DNA of 64,000 bases, taken from positions 3,410,001 to 3,474,000 of the forward strand of contig NZ_CP126251.1 of NCBI RefSeq assembly GCF_003234115.2. Reading direction: 5' to 3'. Positions 17,698-28,480 of the stretch are shown here, piece after piece. The stretch is from Curtobacterium sp. MCPF17_002. GTDB taxonomy: Bacteria > Actinomycetota > Actinomycetes > Actinomycetales > Microbacteriaceae. Positions within the stretch are counted from its first letter, which is position 1. Each line of letters begins with the position of its first letter. The notes under the pieces were generated by a model. That model did no database searches and was not told the origin of the DNA. It worked only from the letters and a program-made list of their open reading frames with translations. Position numbers and translations under genes: made by a program.

Positions 17698-19458
17698 ATG
17701 ACGACCACCGCAGACCTCGCCGCCCGGCTCCGGGCGATGCCGGACGACGCCCTCGAGCGGCTCGTCCTCGCCAGACGACTCCCCACGGCGGTGTTCGGTG
17801 AGACCGGCCCGCTGCGCGTCTCGGACTTCTTCGACCTCGCCGAGGCGCTCCGCACCGACGACGCGGTGGACGCCGCGATCGAACACCTGCCGCGTGCCAC
17901 GCTGCTCGCGCTCCGCGACGGCACGGGTGACGTCGACGCCCTCGCCCCGGCGGTCGCGCTCGGCCTCGCCGACGACGAGGGCGGCGTCGACGACGCGGTG
18001 TCGGCCCGGTTGGCCGCCCACCCGGACCTCGTGGGTCTGCCAGGAGGCACGGCTCACCCCCGTCCCGCCGGCTCGGCCCCGCCGTCGGGGGACGACGCGC
18101 GCGCCCGGACGATCGGCGCGGAGCACGCCTTCGCGACCATGACCGTGGTCGCCGAACTCCTGCGCGCCGTGTCCGAGGGCGCCGTGCGCGAACTCGTGAA
18201 GGGCGGCATCGGGACTCCGCTCGCCAAGACGCTCGGTGAGCGCGCCGGCGCCGACGCCCAGGTCGTGCCGGGGCGTCTGGCGCTCCTCGAGCGGGTCGGC
18301 TTCGCGGTCCCGGGTGACGGCACCTGGGCGACGACCCCCGCCGGCGACGCCTGGCTCGTCGCGAGCTGGCCGGACCGCTGGTCGACGCTCGTGTCGGCGT
18401 GGCGCGACACCCTCGACCCCGCCGTGCAGGACGTCCTCGGGGTCGCGGGCGACGACCTGCGTGACCTCGTCGCCGTCGGACGCTGGGCGTTTCCCGCGGG
18501 TGCCCGGTGGCTCGACGCCGTGCTGCTCGACGTCGCCGGCACCGCAGAGGCCCTCGGCGTGGCGGTGGACGGCGTCGTCACGAGCACCGGTCGCGCCCTG
18601 CTCGACGACGACGGCACCCCGGCCACCACCGACCTCCCACCGACGGTCGACGGCGTGTACCTGCAGCACGACCTCACGGTCATCGCCCCCGGGCCGCTCG
18701 CCCCGGTCGACGACGACGCACTCCGGAGCGTCGCCGTGCTCGAGGCGCCGGGACTCGCCGCCCGGTACCGCATCTCGGAGGACTCACTCCGCCGGGCCTT
18801 CCGTGCCGGGCACACCCGCGACGAGGTCGTGGCGCTCCTCGAACGGCTCTCGGCGACCGGGCTGCCGCAGCCCCTCGCCTACCTCGTCGACCAGGTGTCC
18901 TCCCGCGACGGCAGCATCGTCGTCGACGTCGGCGCGGACGGTCTCGGAACCCTCGTGCACGGCACCGCCGACCAGCTCGACCTCATCGGTGTGGACGCCG
19001 AGCTCCGGCAGCTGGCGTGGGAGCGCAGCGACCTCACGACGCTCCTCACCCGCTACCCGCCGCACGTCGTCCACTCCGCGCTGGAGGCCCAGCGCTACCC
19101 GGCCGTCCTGACGGCCGCAGCTCGCCCTGCCGCGGGATCCGTGCCTCCAGGCCGTCGACGTGCCGGCGGACGCAACCCGGAGCAGGCGGCGCACGCACTC
19201 GTGGAACGGCTCCGGCTGACCACCGAGCGCGGGGACGCCGAACCGGAGCAGGAGTGGCTCGGACGGCAGATCGACCTGGCCGTCCGCGGTCGCACCCCGA
19301 TCCGGCTGACCGTGCGGATGCCGGACGGCACCGAGCGTCCGTTCTCGATCGTGCCGACCTCGGTCGCGGCCGGGCGCGTCCGGGGGCGCGACACGGCGGT
19401 CGACGTCGAGCGCACCCTGCCGCTCTCCCTCGTCGTGGCTGTGGAGAGTGACGCCTGA
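17698..19458 (+). CDS. Helicase-associated protein (XPB/Ssl2 partner-like)
   Basis: 586 aa. An N-terminal helical part and a C-terminal conserved domain of the Helicase_C_3 type (about residues 315-430), typical of the protein encoded beside actinobacterial XPB helicase. No Walker motifs are visible, so it is not itself an ATPase. It lies 58 bp upstream of the XPB-type gene on the same strand. The role, perhaps helicase loading or regulation in repair, is inferred from this neighbourhood. Confidence 0.8.
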   Translation: MTTTADLAARLRAMPDDALERLVLARRLPTAVFGETGPLRVSDFFDLAEALRTDDAVDAAIEHLPRATLLALRDGTGDVDALAPAVALGLADDEGGVDDAVSARLAAHPDLVGLPGGTAHPRPAGSAPPSGDDARARTIGAEHAFATMTVVAELLRAVSEGAVRELVKGGIGTPLAKTLGERAGADAQVVPGRLALLERVGFAVPGDGTWATTPAGDAWLVASWPDRWSTLVSAWRDTLDPAVQDVLGVAGDDLRDLVAVGRWAFPAGARWLDAVLLDVAGTAEALGVAVDGVVTSTGRALLDDDGTPATTDLPPTVDGVYLQHDLTVIAPGPLAPVDDDALRSVAVLEAPGLAARYRISEDSLRRAFRAGHTRDEVVALLERLSATGLPQPLAYLVDQVSSRDGSIVVDVGADGLGTLVHGTADQLDLIGVDAELRQLAWERSDLTTLLTRYPPHVVHSALEAQRYPAVLTAAARPAAGSVPPGRRRAGGRNPEQAAHALVERLRLTTERGDAEPEQEWLGRQIDLAVRGRTPIRLTVRMPDGTERPFSIVPTSVAAGRVRGRDTAVDVERTLPLSLVVAVESDA

Positions 19459-19516
19459 TTCCACAGTCTGGCCGGACCGCACCGGTTCGCAGGCGCGCGG
19501 CATAGGCTCATCCGTC

Positions 19517-21214
19517 ATGAACGGACCGCTGATCGTGCAGAGCGACCGCACCGTGCTGCTCGAGGTGGCACACCCTGACGCCGAGGACGCGCGGCACGAC
19601 CTCGCCGTGTTCGCGGAGCTCGAACGCGCCCCGGAGCACGTGCACACCTACCGCATCACCCGACTCGGTCTGTGGAACGCGCGCGCCGCGGGCCACGACG
19701 CCGAGAGCATGATCCACACGCTCGAGCACTTCGCGAAGTTCCCCGTGCCGCAGAGCGTCACCGTGGACATCCGCGACACCGTGGCCCGCTACGGCCGGCT
19801 CGTCATCCGGCGTGAGGAGCGCCCGGACGCACCGGCGATCGCGAACTCCCCCGCCGAGGAACTCGAGCTCCAGCCGCTGCTGCTGCTCACCGCGACCGAG
19901 CCCTCGGTCCTCGCCGAGGTCATCCGCTCGAAGCGCATCAAGCCCCTGCTCGGCAACATGCGTTCCCCGCAGGAAGTCGAACTGCTGCCATGGGCCCGCG
20001 GGCAGATCAAGCAGGAGCTCGTCAAGCTCGGCTGGCCTGCCGAGGACCTCGCCGGGTACACGCCGGGGCAGCCGCACCCGATCGACCTCGCCACCGCCGA
20101 CTGGCACCTCCGCCCGTACCAGGTGCAGGCCGTCGACACGTTCTTCGCACAGGGCTCCGGCGTCGTGGTGCTGCCCTGCGGTGCCGGCAAGACGCTCGTC
20201 GGTGCCGGCGCGATGGCGACCGTCAAGGCGACCACGCTCATCCTCGTCACGAACACCGTCTCGGCACGGCAGTGGCGGTCTGAACTGCTCCGCCGCACGT
20301 CCCTCACCGAGGACGAGATCGGCGAGTACTCCGGCAGCGTCAAGGAGATCCGACCGGTCACGATCGCGACCTACCAGATCCTCACGGCCCGCCGGAAGGG
20401 CGAGTACACGCACCTGTCGTTGCTCGACGCCCTCGACTGGGGCCTCATCGTCTACGACGAGGTGCACCTGCTCCCCGCCCCGGTGTTCAAGCTGACCGCC
20501 GACCTCCAGGCACGCCGTCGCCTCGGCCTCACCGCGACGCTCGTGCGCGAGGACGGGCGCGAGGGCGACGTGTTCTCCCTGATCGGGCCGAAGCGCTACG
20601 ACGCCCCGTGGAAGGAGATCGAGGCGCAGGGCTACATCTCGCCCGCAGCCTGCTTCGAGGTGCGCATCGACCTGCCGCACCAGGACCGCCTCGAGTACGC
20701 GGCGTCGAGCGACGACGAGCGCTACCGGCTGGCGGCGACGTCCCCGGCGAAGACCCCGGTCGTGCGCGAGCTCATCGAGAAGCACCGCGGCGAGCAGATC
20801 CTCGTCATCGGGCAGTACATCGACCAGTTGGACGCACTGGCCGAGTCGCTCGACGCGGCGGAGATCACCGGGGCGACGCCGGTCGACGAGCGCGAGCGGC
20901 TCTACCAGGCCTTCCGCGAGGGCACGATCGACGTGCTCGTCGTCTCCAAGGTGGCGAACTTCTCCGTCGACCTGCCGGACGCGACCGTGGCGATCCAGGT
21001 CTCCGGGTCGTTCGGCTCCCGGCAGGAAGAGGCCCAGCGCCTCGGCCGGCTCCTCCGCCCGAACAAGGACGGCCTGCCGGCGTCGTTCTACACGCTCGTG
21101 ACGCGCGACACCGTCGACCAGGACTTCGCGCAGAACCGGCAGCGGTTCCTGGCGGAGCAGGGGTACTCCTACACGATCCTGGATGCCGACCAGATCCAGA
21201 CTCCCGTGGGGTGA
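19517..21214 (+). CDS. XPB/Rad25-type DNA repair helicase
   Basis: 565 aa SF2 helicase. An N-terminal damage-recognition-like domain (1-190) is followed by the Q-motif region WHLRPYQVQA, Walker A PCGAGKT (220-226), DEVH box, LTATLVRED (motif III), and C-terminal motifs SKVANFSVDLPDA and QRLGRLLRP. Bacterial XPB unwinds DNA 3' to 5' and is linked to repair. The ATG at 19517 is 8 nt after TAGGCT (19503-19508), a likely leaderless start. It follows its partner gene. Confidence 0.92.
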   Translation: MNGPLIVQSDRTVLLEVAHPDAEDARHDLAVFAELERAPEHVHTYRITRLGLWNARAAGHDAESMIHTLEHFAKFPVPQSVTVDIRDTVARYGRLVIRREERPDAPAIANSPAEELELQPLLLLTATEPSVLAEVIRSKRIKPLLGNMRSPQEVELLPWARGQIKQELVKLGWPAEDLAGYTPGQPHPIDLATADWHLRPYQVQAVDTFFAQGSGVVVLPCGAGKTLVGAGAMATVKATTLILVTNTVSARQWRSELLRRTSLTEDEIGEYSGSVKEIRPVTIATYQILTARRKGEYTHLSLLDALDWGLIVYDEVHLLPAPVFKLTADLQARRRLGLTATLVREDGREGDVFSLIGPKRYDAPWKEIEAQGYISPAACFEVRIDLPHQDRLEYAASSDDERYRLAATSPAKTPVVRELIEKHRGEQILVIGQYIDQLDALAESLDAAEITGATPVDERERLYQAFREGTIDVLVVSKVANFSVDLPDATVAIQVSGSFGSRQEEAQRLGRLLRPNKDGLPASFYTLVTRDTVDQDFAQNRQRFLAEQGYSYTILDADQIQTPVG

Positions 21215-21265
21215 CGCACGCACCGCTCTCAGGAAACCATTAGGGAACGGTCAGAAGATAGGACC

Positions 21266-21961
21266 ATGAGCGATGGCCCCAAGATCCTGATCGTCGACGA
21301 CGAGCCGAACATCCGCGACCTCCTGACGACCTCGTTGCGTTTCGCCGGCTTCGCCGTGCGCGCAGTGGGCAACGGTGCACAGGCGATCTCCGCGGTCCTG
21401 GAAGAAGAGCCGGACCTCATCATCCTCGACGTGATGCTCCCCGACATGAACGGCTTCGGTGTCACCAAGCGCCTCCGCTCCTCGGGCTACACCTCGCCGA
21501 TCCTGTTCCTCACCGCGAAGGACGACACCGAGGACAAGATCACCGGCCTCACCGTCGGTGGCGACGACTACGTCACCAAGCCGTTCTCGCTCGACGAGAT
21601 CGTCGCCCGCATCAAGGCCATCCTCCGTCGCACCATGAACGACGAAGAAGACGCGATCATCCGTGCCGGTGAGCTCACGATGGACCAGGACACGCACGAG
21701 GTCACGATCGGCGACGCGCAGATCGAGCTGTCCCCGACCGAGTTCAAGCTGCTCCGCTACCTCATGCTCAACCCGAACCGCGTGCTGTCGAAGGCGCAGA
21801 TCCTCGACCACGTGTGGGAGTACGACTTCAACGGCGACGCGGGCATCGTCGAGTCCTACATCTCGTACCTCCGGCGCAAGCTCGACCAGTACTCGGCCGA
21901 GCCGATCATCCAGACCAAGCGCGGCTTCGGCTACATGCTCAAGGCGTCCAAGGCCTCCTGA
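21266..21961 (+). CDS. OmpR-family response regulator, PhoP(Mtb)/TcrA-like
   Basis: 231 aa. Receiver domain with the acid pair DD (11-12), phospho-acceptor Asp55 in LIILDVMLPD and Lys105 in DDYVTKPF; C-terminal winged helix with LSPTEFKLLRYL and SYISYLRRKLD. It resembles mycobacterial PhoP/TcrA more than MtrA or RegX3. A histidine kinase follows 81 bp downstream. The ATG lies just past GATAGGA, preceded by a duplicated GGAA-type motif (about 21230-21255). Stimulus unknown. Confidence 0.88.
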   Translation: MSDGPKILIVDDEPNIRDLLTTSLRFAGFAVRAVGNGAQAISAVLEEEPDLIILDVMLPDMNGFGVTKRLRSSGYTSPILFLTAKDDTEDKITGLTVGGDDYVTKPFSLDEIVARIKAILRRTMNDEEDAIIRAGELTMDQDTHEVTIGDAQIELSPTEFKLLRYLMLNPNRVLSKAQILDHVWEYDFNGDAGIVESYISYLRRKLDQYSAEPIIQTKRGFGYMLKASKAS

Positions 21962-22042
21962 GGTCGTCCGGGCCCCTCGGGGTCCGTCTTCACGGCGGTC
22001 GTCCGGTTTCACCGGGCGGCCGCTGTCTATCGTTGGGGATGC

Positions 22043-23755
22043 ATGCACACGCGAATGAGCCGCTGGTGGGACGGGATCTCCCTGCGCACCAAGATCACCG
22101 GGATCACGGTCCTGCTGGTCGCGCTCGGCCTGCTCGTCGCCGGACTCGGCACCATGACGGTGCTGTCCACCTACCTCATGTCGCAGCTCGACAACAGCGT
22201 GAAGAACACGACCGAGCAGCTCGAGGGCCAGAACATCAGCGACGGTGAGCAGTACTGCAAGCTCTCCGTCGTCCTCTCGCAGAGCGCCTACGTCGCCGCG
22301 TACAACTCCGACAGCGACCGGATCTGCCAGACGAAGGCGTCCAGCCGACCGGACATCCGTCAGCTCGACTTCTCCGCCGCGGCGCAGAGCGGAGTGCGGT
22401 TCTCCCTGTACGACAGCCAGCACAACCACGAGTGGCGCGCGCAGGTCATCCCGGCGTCCCTGCAGGACCAGACCAGCGGCAGCACCGAGACCGGTTACGT
22501 GCTCGTCGCGGTGTCGAGCGCGGACACCGACCAGACGATCGCGCGCTTCACCGTCATCTTCCTCGGCTTCGGCATCTCGGTGATCCTGCTCGGTGCCATG
22601 CTCACCCGGCTCCTCGTCACCGCCACGTTCGACCCGTTGCGCGACGTCGAGGACACCGCTGCCCGCTTCGCCGCGGGTGACTTCAACCAGCGGCTCGAGG
22701 CGGACACCCCGAACACCGAGGTCGGTCGACTCAACCGGTCCCTCAACTCCATGCTCGAGCGGATCGACACCGCGTTCGAGGACCGGCAGCGCACCATCGA
22801 CCAGATGCGCCGGTTCGTCGGTGACGCCTCGCACGAGCTCCGGACGCCGCTCGTGTCACTGCGCGGGTACGCCGAGCTGTACCGGATGGGCGCCCTCCGC
22901 AAGGAAGAAGACGTCGCCCAGGCGATGGAACGCATCGAGAAGGAAGCCCAGCGCATGGGGCTCCTCGTGCAGGACCTCCTGCAGCTCGCGCGCATCGACG
23001 AGTCGAAGCCGCTCGAGCTCGCCCCCGTGGACCTCGTCGCGATCGCCCGCGACGCCGCGCTCGACACCATGGCGTCGAACCCCGACCGTGAGATCCAGGT
23101 GCTCGTCGAGGACTCCGTGACCGGGGAGAGCGTCGCGCAGGCCGTCCGCCCGCCGTCGTCCGCGTCGTCGCTCTCCGACACCGGTGACGTCACACCGGTG
23201 TCCCCCACTTCGGCGAACACCACCGGACCGATCGCGTTCTCGCGCCAGACCATCGCGCGGCTCCGTGCCCGCCGGACCCGGGCGATGAGCGTCGACGCAC
23301 TCGCCCCGACCGACGAGACCACGCCGCTGCCGACCGTCGTGCTGCCGCAGCGACCGCCGATCGTCCTCGCGGAGGAGAACAAGATCCGGCAGATCGTAAC
23401 GAACCTCATGGGCAACGCGATGCGGTTCACGGAGCACGACGACCCGATCGAGATCGGCATCGGCGTGGACGAGGAGCGCGGCATGGCGCACCTCGACGTC
23501 ATCGACCACGGCGAGGGCATCCCGCCGCAGCTCCGCGACAAGATCTTCCAGCGCTTCTGGCGTGCGGACACCTCGCGCGCCCGCGACACCGGCGGTTCGG
23601 GGCTCGGCCTCGCCATCGTGTCGGGCATCGTGCAGGCGCACAACGGCTCGGTGGAGGTCTTCGACACCGAGGGCGGCGGCGCCACCTTCCGCGTCTGGCT
23701 CCCCCTCCTGCCGCGCGACTACGCCGACCCGGCCCCCGCCACTCCCGCCGCCTGA
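22043..23755 (+). CDS. Sensor histidine kinase of the PhoR/TcrY type
   Basis: 570 aa. Two membrane helices (about 20-45 and 168-195) enclose an extracellular sensor domain with two cysteines (72, 95). HAMP (about 195-250), phospho-His264 in DASHELRTPL, N-box LMGNAMRF, and G-boxes DHGEGIP and GGSGLGLAI follow. Unusually, about 80 residues rich in Pro, Ser and Thr (about 358-438) interrupt the ATPase domain before the N-box. It pairs with the response regulator just upstream. ATG 22043 is used; 22055 is possible. Confidence 0.88.
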   Translation: MHTRMSRWWDGISLRTKITGITVLLVALGLLVAGLGTMTVLSTYLMSQLDNSVKNTTEQLEGQNISDGEQYCKLSVVLSQSAYVAAYNSDSDRICQTKASSRPDIRQLDFSAAAQSGVRFSLYDSQHNHEWRAQVIPASLQDQTSGSTETGYVLVAVSSADTDQTIARFTVIFLGFGISVILLGAMLTRLLVTATFDPLRDVEDTAARFAAGDFNQRLEADTPNTEVGRLNRSLNSMLERIDTAFEDRQRTIDQMRRFVGDASHELRTPLVSLRGYAELYRMGALRKEEDVAQAMERIEKEAQRMGLLVQDLLQLARIDESKPLELAPVDLVAIARDAALDTMASNPDREIQVLVEDSVTGESVAQAVRPPSSASSLSDTGDVTPVSPTSANTTGPIAFSRQTIARLRARRTRAMSVDALAPTDETTPLPTVVLPQRPPIVLAEENKIRQIVTNLMGNAMRFTEHDDPIEIGIGVDEERGMAHLDVIDHGEGIPPQLRDKIFQRFWRADTSRARDTGGSGLGLAIVSGIVQAHNGSVEVFDTEGGGATFRVWLPLLPRDYADPAPATPAA

Positions 23756-23799
23756 CGGGCGGACGCTCCGCGCCCCCGCGCTCCGCCGGTCTTGGCGCC

Positions 23800-23899
23800 G
23801 AGATCGCACTTCGTGCCGGATCCCGCGCGGACTCAGCCGCCGAAGTGCGATCTCACGCCGCTCGTCAGCGCGTACGAACGTCACGAAGTGCGATCTCAC
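23800..23899. repeat. Left repeat module (inverted-direct-direct)
   Basis: Three copies of GAAGTGCGATCTCA: inverted at 23800, direct at 23842 and 23885. The first two form a hairpin. The same order and the same 42-bp first spacing recur to the right of the DUF559 gene. Confidence 0.85.
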
Positions 23900-23991
23900 C
23901 GGTCCTCCACAGGGCCGAGCACGCGCCCAGTTGTCCACCGGCAGTCCCTTCGCAAGCCATCAGTGTCGGTGCGGGTCCGACCCTGGACCGC

Positions 23992-24918
23992 ATGCCCCGA
24001 CGACCACGACCGCTGCCGAGCAGGTTCACGAACACGCCGTTCCTCGTTCGAGACGCGCTGGACGCCGGTGTCCGGAAGGATCGTCTCCGCCGCGGTGACC
24101 TCATCACCCCGGCACGCGGCGTCCGGCTGCCGGCTGACTCCGACGAACTCCTCCACCGGGTGATCGCGATCGGTCTCCTGCTCCGCGGCGATCAGCACAT
24201 CAGCCACGTCACCGCGGCGGCACTCTGGTCGTGTCCGCTTCCTCGCGCGCTCAGGCACACGGGCACCCCGATCCACGTCACGACCGTCGGAGCCGGACCG
24301 ATCGAACGCCGTCGCGGGGTGGTCGGTCACCGCGTTGCGGTCGAACGCGCGGACGTGGCAACAGTGTTCGGGACGGCGGTGAGCACTCCGGCTGCGGCCT
24401 GGTACGAGTGCCGCACGATGCTCACCGTCCGCGACCTCGTGATCCTGGGCGACCACATGATCGGCATCGGACGGCTCACCAGTCGGGAGCACCTCGTGGC
24501 GACGATCCACGCCGGCGACCGCGCCGTGACACGGGCCCGAGCAGCGATCGAACGAATCCGTCTCGGCGCAGAATCACCGACCGAGACGAGTCTCCGGCTG
24601 CTGGTGGTCGACGCCGGCTTTCCCGATCCGGACCTGAACGTCGACGTGCACGCCGCGGACGGCCGGTTCATCGGCCGTGTCGACATGGCGTGGCCGGGAC
24701 TCCGGATCGCGCTCGAGTACGACGGCGATCATCACCGAACTGATCGTGACGCCTTCCACCGTGATCGGAGCAGGGGCAACGACTTCACGTCCGAAGGCTG
24801 GGTGGTCATCCGTGCGACGTCCACGGACCTGGCTCGACCGGCCATGGTGTTCGAGCACCTTCGTCGAGCGTTTGAGCAGCGGCTCGGACGCTCGAACGGC
24901 TCGATCGGCGCCCCGTGA
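23992..24918 (+). CDS. DUF559 endonuclease-like protein with AbiEi-like N-terminus
   Basis: 308 aa. The N-terminus (about 15-90) resembles the winged-helix/AbiEi-like region often fused to DUF559; the C-terminus (about 195-285) is a Vsr-related PD-(D/E)XK fold with ETSLRLLV, VDMAWPGLRIALEYDGDHHR and WVVIRAT. ATG at 23992 lacks a Shine-Dalgarno. Composition is visibly less GC-rich than its neighbours, and the gene is bracketed by two repeat modules, the right one overlapping the stop. No methylase or toxin partner is adjacent. A nuclease or stand-alone defence role is inferred. Confidence 0.75.
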   Translation: MPRRPRPLPSRFTNTPFLVRDALDAGVRKDRLRRGDLITPARGVRLPADSDELLHRVIAIGLLLRGDQHISHVTAAALWSCPLPRALRHTGTPIHVTTVGAGPIERRRGVVGHRVAVERADVATVFGTAVSTPAAAWYECRTMLTVRDLVILGDHMIGIGRLTSREHLVATIHAGDRAVTRARAAIERIRLGAESPTETSLRLLVVDAGFPDPDLNVDVHAADGRFIGRVDMAWPGLRIALEYDGDHHRTDRDAFHRDRSRGNDFTSEGWVVIRATSTDLARPAMVFEHLRRAFEQRLGRSNGSIGAP

Positions 24919-25004
24919 GATCGCACTTTCGCGGCCGTCGTCGGCGCCAATGCCCGCCGGAGTGCGATCTCACCGAATCGGATGCGGCACGAAGTGCGAT
25001 CTCA
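24915..25004. repeat. Right repeat module (inverted-direct-direct)
   Basis: Copies of GAAGTGCGATCTCA: inverted at 24917 (overlapping the TGA of the DUF559 gene), direct at 24959 (one mismatch) and 24991. Order and first spacing match the left module. Confidence 0.85.
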
Positions 25005-25013
25005 GCGGAACCA

Positions 25014-25117
25014 TGCACCGCGCACGCACCACGCAGCGCACCGCGCACGCACCACGCACGCACCGCGCACGCACCACGCAGCGGAGAACGCACGCACAAC
25101 GCACGCACCGCGCACGC
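25014..25117. repeat. Degenerate CACGCACC-rich tandem repeats
   Basis: Imperfect units such as GCACCGCGCACGCACCACGC repeat across about 100 bp between the right module and the groL terminator. No gene is seen. Confidence 0.6.
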
Positions 25118-25154
25118 GGAAGGGCCCCGCACGCGCAGCGTGCGGGGCCCTTCC
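25118..25154 (-). terminator. Terminator of groL
   Basis: A perfect 17-bp stem (25118-25134 with 25138-25154) with a 3-nt loop, containing GGGCCCCGCAC. It starts 11 bp past the groL stop. Confidence 0.85.
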
Positions 25155-25165
25155 GGAACGTCGGA

Positions 25166-27088
<1,923 letters not shown>

Positions 27089-27292
27089 TCAGGCGGGGCG
27101 GACGGCCTCGGCCTGCGGGCCCTTCGACCCGGTGCCGACGTCGAACGTCACTGCTTGACCCTCCTCGAGGACCTTGTACCCCGACATGTCGATTGCCGAG
27201 TAGTGCACGAACACGTCCTGGCCCCCTCCATCGACGGTGATGAAGCCGAAGCCCTTCTCGGCGTTGAACCACTTCACGGTTCCGTTGGCCAT
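27089..27292 (-). CDS. cspA: Cold-shock protein
   Basis: 67 aa, the classic one-domain size. [18 protein letters not shown] and DVFVHYSAI hold RNP1 and RNP2. It melts RNA structure as an RNA chaperone. AGGGAG lies about 9 nt before the ATG; a promoter (TTGCCC, 16-bp spacer, TAAGAG at about 27346-27375) predicts a leader of about 50 nt. The open frame continues upstream but homology fixes the start at 27292. Confidence 0.95.
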   Translation of the reverse strand: MANGTVKWFNAEKGFGFITVDGGGQDVFVHYSAIDMSGYKVLEEGQAVTFDVGTGSKGPQAEAVRPA

Positions 27293-27473
27293 GATCTCTT
27301 GCTCCCTGCGATGGTGCTGTTCCGGACGGCGCTGTCGCCGTCTTGGCACGACTCTTACCGAACAATGCCGAGGGGGCAAGGGGTGTGACGTTCTTTCACG
27401 TCGATTCCGTCAGAAATCAACGTGCCGGAAACACGGCCGTCACAAATGCGGGCGGAACCGGTAGGGGAATGCG

Positions 27474-28058
27474 TCAGCCGGTGTAGTCCGCGCCGAGCAC
27501 GACGCTGATGTCGGCGTTCGGGAACGCCGCCGACTGCTGCACCGCGGTGACCCCGAGGGACTTCGCGATCCCCCGTGCGACCGCCGCCTGGGACGCCTGC
27601 TGGTAGTAGACGATCGTCGCGGTCGCGCCGGTGGTCCCGGCGTCGCCCGTCGAGGTGACCTTCCACCCGGCGGACGTCAGCGCGGCGCTGCCCTTCGCCG
27701 CGAGCCCGGTCGTCGTGGTGCCGTTCAGGACGACGAGCGTGGTGGACCCCTGGTCCGCCGGGGTCCCCGCCGCGGGCGCCTGCGACGCGGGGGGCGAGGG
27801 CGATGCCGAGGCGGAGGAACCGGACGACGCCGAGGCCGACGCCGACGAGGATGCGGACGGTGTCGAGCCGGTGAACGAGTAGCTGCCGTTCAGCAGTGCG
27901 AGGACGAGCACCCCGAGCCCCACGAGCACGCCGGTGGCGAGGGCCGCCCAGGCGAACGCGATCCAGCCGCGCCCGCGCCGCTGGGCGCCGCGGTGCGCGC
28001 CGACCCGAGGGCCGTCGGCGACGTCGTCGAACCGGTCACGGGGGTGTCTCGTGGTCAT
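27474..28058 (-). CDS. LytR_C-domain membrane-anchored protein
   Basis: 194 aa. A basic N-terminus (1-32), one membrane helix (about 33-57), a Ser/Ala/Pro linker (about 63-100) and a LytR C-terminal domain (TTLVVLNGTTTTGLA ... VVLGADYTG, about 103-194). It lacks the catalytic LCP domain, so it is probably an accessory wall or envelope protein. Its ATG overlaps the stop of the DUF3263 gene (ATGA, 4 bp). Confidence 0.85.
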   Translation of the reverse strand: MTTRHPRDRFDDVADGPRVGAHRGAQRRGRGWIAFAWAALATGVLVGLGVLVLALLNGSYSFTGSTPSASSSASASASSGSSASASPSPPASQAPAAGTPADQGSTTLVVLNGTTTTGLAAKGSAALTSAGWKVTSTGDAGTTGATATIVYYQQASQAAVARGIAKSLGVTAVQQSAAFPNADISVVLGADYTG

Positions 28059-28423
28059 CGTTCCTCTTCACGTCCTTCGGGAGCTGCACCGGGCGCGACG
28101 AAGCTGCGCGCCGCCCGGGCACTGGTGCGCGCGTGCCGGAGCCGCTGCAGCCGGGCGACCAGCTGCGGGTCGTACGCGAGCGCCGCGGGCGAGTCGATCA
28201 CACGGTTCAGCACCTGGTAGTACCGAGCCGGCGACATCTCGAACTCGACCCGGATCTCCGCTTCCTTGGTGCGGTCGTGCCGCATGCGGTCCTGCCGCGC
28301 CCGCTCGTGCTCGAAGGCGAGCACGTGCACGGCGAGCTCGCTGAGCTGGTCAGCACTGCGCTCGTCTGCGGGGGTGGCGGTCACTGCGGTTCCGATCACG
28401 GTCGGGTAACGGGTCTCGCACAT
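28055..28423 (-). CDS. DUF3263 protein
   Basis: 122 aa from ATG 28423. The core VHVLAFEHERARQ ... EFEMSPARYYQVLNRVID...LQRLRHARTSARAARSF is the DUF3263 signature, a small helical, possibly DNA-binding family. A TACGAT that overlaps this ATG suggests the transcript may begin near 28415, in which case GTG 28399 or 28384 is the true start. It is coupled to the LytR_C gene, the usual pairing. Confidence 0.85.
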   Translation of the reverse strand: MCETRYPTVIGTAVTATPADERSADQLSELAVHVLAFEHERARQDRMRHDRTKEAEIRVEFEMSPARYYQVLNRVIDSPAALAYDPQLVARLQRLRHARTSARAARSFVAPGAAPEGREEER

Positions 28424-28480
28424 CGTAGGGGTGGAGTCGATCCCGACCCTGGCACGCCGCTGGACTGTCGCGAAGACCGA

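Noticed and set aside
21266..23755. MtrA-MtrB two-component pair
   Set aside because: Receiver and winged-helix sequences resemble mycobacterial PhoP/TcrA; no lipoprotein LpqB follows the kinase.
23992..24918. Restriction-modification or toxin-antitoxin operon
   Set aside because: No methyltransferase or toxin gene is adjacent; only the AbiEi-like and DUF559 regions in one protein are present.
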